Below are positions 61,463 through 64,000 of a DNA stretch of 64,000 bases, piece after piece. The stretch spans positions 47,201,505 through 47,265,504 of the forward strand of contig NW_023998415.1 in assembly GCF_014805625.2 (NCBI RefSeq), given 5' to 3'. Every line of letters starts with the position of its first letter. Within the stretch, counting starts at the first letter, position 1. Source of the stretch: Glossina fuscipes (taxonomy: Eukaryota > Arthropoda > Insecta > Diptera > Glossinidae). Below the pieces are notes generated by a model. It searched no databases and was not told the origin of the DNA. It saw only the letters and a program-made list of their open reading frames with translations. A program made the translations under genes and the position numbers.

Positions 61463-61721
61463 ATGAATTTCCTGCATTTGGTATGTGCGATCTTAGCTCT
61501 TCTTATAAGAAACTTTTAAAAAACGCGTTTAATTAATTGTTTTTTAGTCATTACTTACGTTTTTAATAATAAATATTGTCGCTGTCTATGCCGTACCAGT
61601 GGACGAGTCAATATTACATCCAGATGTACAAGGATCTAATTCGGAATACATTCACCCTACAGATAATCAAGAAATATTTTTGAAACTGAAATTGCTGAAA
61701 AAGATTTTATTCTTTGGTTAA
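61463..61721 (+). CDS. Small secreted peptide precursor, gene 2 (two exons)
   Basis: Coding exons are 61463-61480 and 61548-61721; the 67-bp intron has GTATGT and TTGTTTTTTAG, phase 0 after codon 6 exactly as in gene 1. The 63-residue product has a signal peptide (MNFLHLSLLTFLIINIVAV, ending YA at residue 21). A mature part of about 42 residues begins VPVDESILH, has an acidic/polar middle with Tyr, His and Asn, and ends EIFLKLKLLKKILFFG. Shared with gene 1 are VPVDES, an IF-K-L-K start to the basic tail, and the terminal Gly; the middle diverges, which suggests rapid evolution or selection mainly on the ends. There is no Cys. A secreted bioactive or antimicrobial peptide is an inference from composition. 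It lies 1.4 kb upstream of the YOD1 orthologue on the same strand. Confidence 0.75.
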
Positions 61722-63127
61722 TATTTATATAAATTTATAGAAACAAATAATGCTACAGAATATATTACTTATATGCATATACTTATATAAATTTAAAATG
61801 CAAAATAATTTTTAAATGAAACCGTTTTTGCACTAAACACTTATTTTTCACAAAACAATAATCTTAATATGCTTACCCTGTGATTTCTAAGAGCTGGTAA
61901 CAATTGACTTTGAAAAATCCCTGTTATTCCCAAACGAGTTTCACATACATTATACGTACCAATTAGACAAAATTATATTCTTTGAAAAACAGCTGATTTC
62001 TATGTCGCAAAATTATAAAATTTTTTGTTTAGGAAAACAATTATAAATATGAAAAACGTTGATTTCTGTTTCTAAATTGCATTTTTGATTAGAAATAAAT
62101 ACTCTATGTGATTTAACAGGCTTATTTTTACATCTTACAAACATACTTCAACAAATGTAATACGAATCTTATAACCGTTGTAACAAACAAATAAAACTAA
62201 AAAAGCTAAAAACTTTATATAATCTTATCTATATAACCTAAAAAATATATAAATTATGTTAGTTTCAGACAACTTAAGAAACTTAATCCATAAACGCAAT
62301 CAGGTATATTTTCCCGATTCGTTAAAAAATAATTGGCAGAATCTGTAGAAAAAAATAGTAAAATTAATAATATTGAAACTATCCTTGATTTGATAATTTG
62401 TATAATTTTTATTTTTAGCAAAAAAGTTTATTACGTTCATTCAATAAATGATCATATCGCTGTTTTACAATTTTTAAAAGTAATGTATCAAAAATAATAT
62501 GAAAAAATAAATACATCTTAAAGACAATTTTTTTTGCAAACAGTTCCCAATTTATATTAAGAATCATCCATCATTAAGAATACTCTACCATTTATGTCTA
62601 CTTAGAAGGATATTACTTTCTTCCTTCCTATTTCAATAGAATCGAAAGTGAAAAGCACGAAAAAAGTATTGAAATATTACTTTAATTGAGAATGCGTCTC
62701 TTGTCTAATTTCGAAAATAATGAGCACATTCAATTAAATGTGGCAGAATCAGATGTTGGCTATGACACAAAAATATCTCGTTAACATTTGTCTGCATAGG
62801 CATGGTTCTGTAGTATCTTAAAAATTTGAACACCTGGTGTAAAGCTTAGCCATCTTATCGTACTTAACGTAAACGCAACGTAAATGAGTTGTGAATACAA
62901 ATTTAAAACTCCTGGCAACATTAGACTACTGCTAAAGAATTTGTGATTTTTTAATAGTTTTTTTTTTTTTTTTTGGTTAACGAAAAGAAAATTAAGATCA
63001 AAATTATTTAAAAAGAAAAATTTCTCAACAATATCTTATAAATTACAATCAGCAAATATAAAACGTGTGTAGTAATTATAGGGAACAAAGAAATTTTAAA
63101 TATATACAGTCAGAAAATAAAGGCAAA
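61722..63127. other. AT-rich intergenic DNA before YOD1
   Basis: Holds the 3' end of gene 2; the first canonical AATAAA after its stop is at 62094. The upstream region and leader of the YOD1 orthologue also lie here. A TATAAAA near 63057 is only 70 nt before the start codon; no confident promoter can be named. Confidence 0.5.
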
Positions 63128-63925
63128 ATGACTGGTTCAACATTTAGTTTAAAATTAAAATCGAAAAAAGGTCAATTCATTGTCAAGGACTTGAATAATT
63201 CGACGACGGTGGCAGATTTGAAAGCTCGTATAGCGCAAATGACGCAAATTAACGAACCACAATTGAACATACTAGTCGGCTTTCCACCGCGTCCATTGGA
63301 TATCACACACGATACGCAAAGAAGTTTAGAATCGACGGGCATATGCAGTGGTGAAACGCTTATCATCGAAGAAAAGCCCGAATTTAACGCAATCCAACAG
63401 TCTCTCGAGGAGGACGAAGCGTTAGCACGTCGCCTGCAAGAAGAGGAAGAGCAAGAACAGTTACGTCAAGTGGTGGAAGCCGACGAAGAGGGTAGTCGGG
63501 TTCAATTGCCACCAGGATCCAGCGGTAATTTCAATGGCGTTTTAATGAAACGTGTTGTACCGGCTGATAATTCTTGCCTATTTACAAGCATACGTTTTGT
63601 ATTGAATGGAAAAATAGATAACGAAGGCAGTGAAATGATGCGTCACATTATTGCTCAAGAAGTGGCGGCCGATCCGCAGCAATATAGTGATGCTGTTCTA
63701 GGTAAATCGAATTCAGAATATTGTGCTTGGATACAAAAGCCTGATTCGTGGGGTGGAGCAATTGAAGTGGCAATACTTTCCAGTTATTATGGCATTGAAA
63801 TCGATGTTGTCGATATTCAAAATGCTATAATTAATCGTTTTGGCGAAGATAGAAATTATGGACTGAGAGTTTTTCTACTATTTGACGGCATACATTATGA
63901 TCCGTTATATATGGAAAATGAGGTG
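63128..63925 (+). CDS. Yod1: YOD1/OTU1 deubiquitinase, first coding exon (partial)
   Basis: The exon encodes residues 1-266 and ends in phase 0 at a GTAAGT donor (63926). Residues 5-82 form the N-terminal UBX-like domain (SLKLKSKKGQF; ILVGFPPRPLDI; GETLIIEE). Residues 88-120 are a charged helix, EEDEALARRLQEEEEQ, like a ubiquitin-binding MIU motif. Residues 137-262 are the OTU protease core with VVPADNSCLFTS (Asp147, catalytic Cys150), EYCAWIQKPDSWGGAIEV and FDGIHYDPL (catalytic His256). The family acts with p97/VCP in ER-associated degradation, trimming ubiquitin chains. The C-terminal C2H2 zinc finger of YOD1 is expected in a later exon outside the window. The start at 63128 is the first ATG in frame (context GGCAAAATG) and gives the family-like N-terminus. 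The recognised motifs are strongly conserved; catalytic residues are intact. Confidence 0.95.
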
Positions 63926-64000
63926 GTAAGTACCTAAACGTAAATATAAACTTGATATGATAACTTTACGGCAATCTATTTGCTCATACAATTTTCTAAA
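63926..64000 (+). other. Start of YOD1 intron
   Basis: Perfect GTAAGT donor at 63926. Read through, the frame stops within four codons, so the coding region must continue in a later exon. Confidence 0.85.

Overview
The window looks like AT-rich nuclear DNA of a higher (brachyceran) fly. The evidence is short fly-type introns (67 and 106 bp), promoters with a TATA box plus a TCAGTT initiator, abundant (TA)n/(CA)n/(TC)n/(AAT)n microsatellites, and decayed Tc1/mariner and non-LTR elements. Repeat families with runs of GTCTGTCCGTCTGTC and ends such as ACCATAAGTGGTGTAGGGTATA resemble those I associate with fruit flies and related Diptera. A tephritid-like genome is my guess, not a demonstration. 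Two assembly gaps (400 N at 19425 and 100 N at 33631) are present.

Genes lie only in the last quarter and all run on the + strand. (1) A two-exon gene at 49355-49649 encodes a 62-residue secreted peptide precursor. (2) A two-exon gene at 61463-61721 encodes a 63-residue paralogue. Both have an 18-nt first coding exon, a phase-0 intron at the same place, a signal peptide, a shared mature start VPVDES and a basic amphipathic C-terminus ending in Gly. I recognise no named family for them. (3) At 63128-63925 is the first coding part of a YOD1/OTU1 deubiquitinase with a UBX-like domain and a complete OTU catalytic core; its C-terminal exon lies beyond the window. Nothing visible ties the peptides and the deubiquitinase together functionally.

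The remaining ~49 kb on the left is a gene desert of decayed mobile DNA and simple repeats. Two dispersed repeat families recur. In this annotation, 'family B' contains CGATCGATTCAGAATCA, then a GTCTGTCCGTCT run, then CAGGTCGCAATTTTTGAGAT, with outer parts like CCATAAGTGGTGTAGGGTAT; about eighteen pieces in both orientations cover very roughly a sixth of the window. 'Family A' contains a CACCCAAAAAGAAGCTTCAGAGACCC-like segment (written here in parts), a GTCCGTCTGTCCG run and a CACGCCCACAACG box. Recognisable protein-coding relics are a non-LTR RNase H domain (2470-2637, minus), a mariner-like transposase C-terminal half (13340-13790, minus) and an N-terminal piece of the same kind (36870-37086, plus). 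There is also a Tc1-like element with matching terminal inverted repeats (30199-31595) and a second mariner C-terminus (40700-41060, minus). A MITE-like element with 26-bp inverted ends lies at 37128-37450, and a tRNA-derived SINE candidate at 6462-6617.

The most unusual sequences are the paired small-peptide genes, an ~830-bp all-purine hexamer array spanning an assembly gap (19331-20157), a GC-rich segment with an 18-G run at the left edge, and a predicted ubiquitin-binding helix between the two domains of the YOD1 orthologue.
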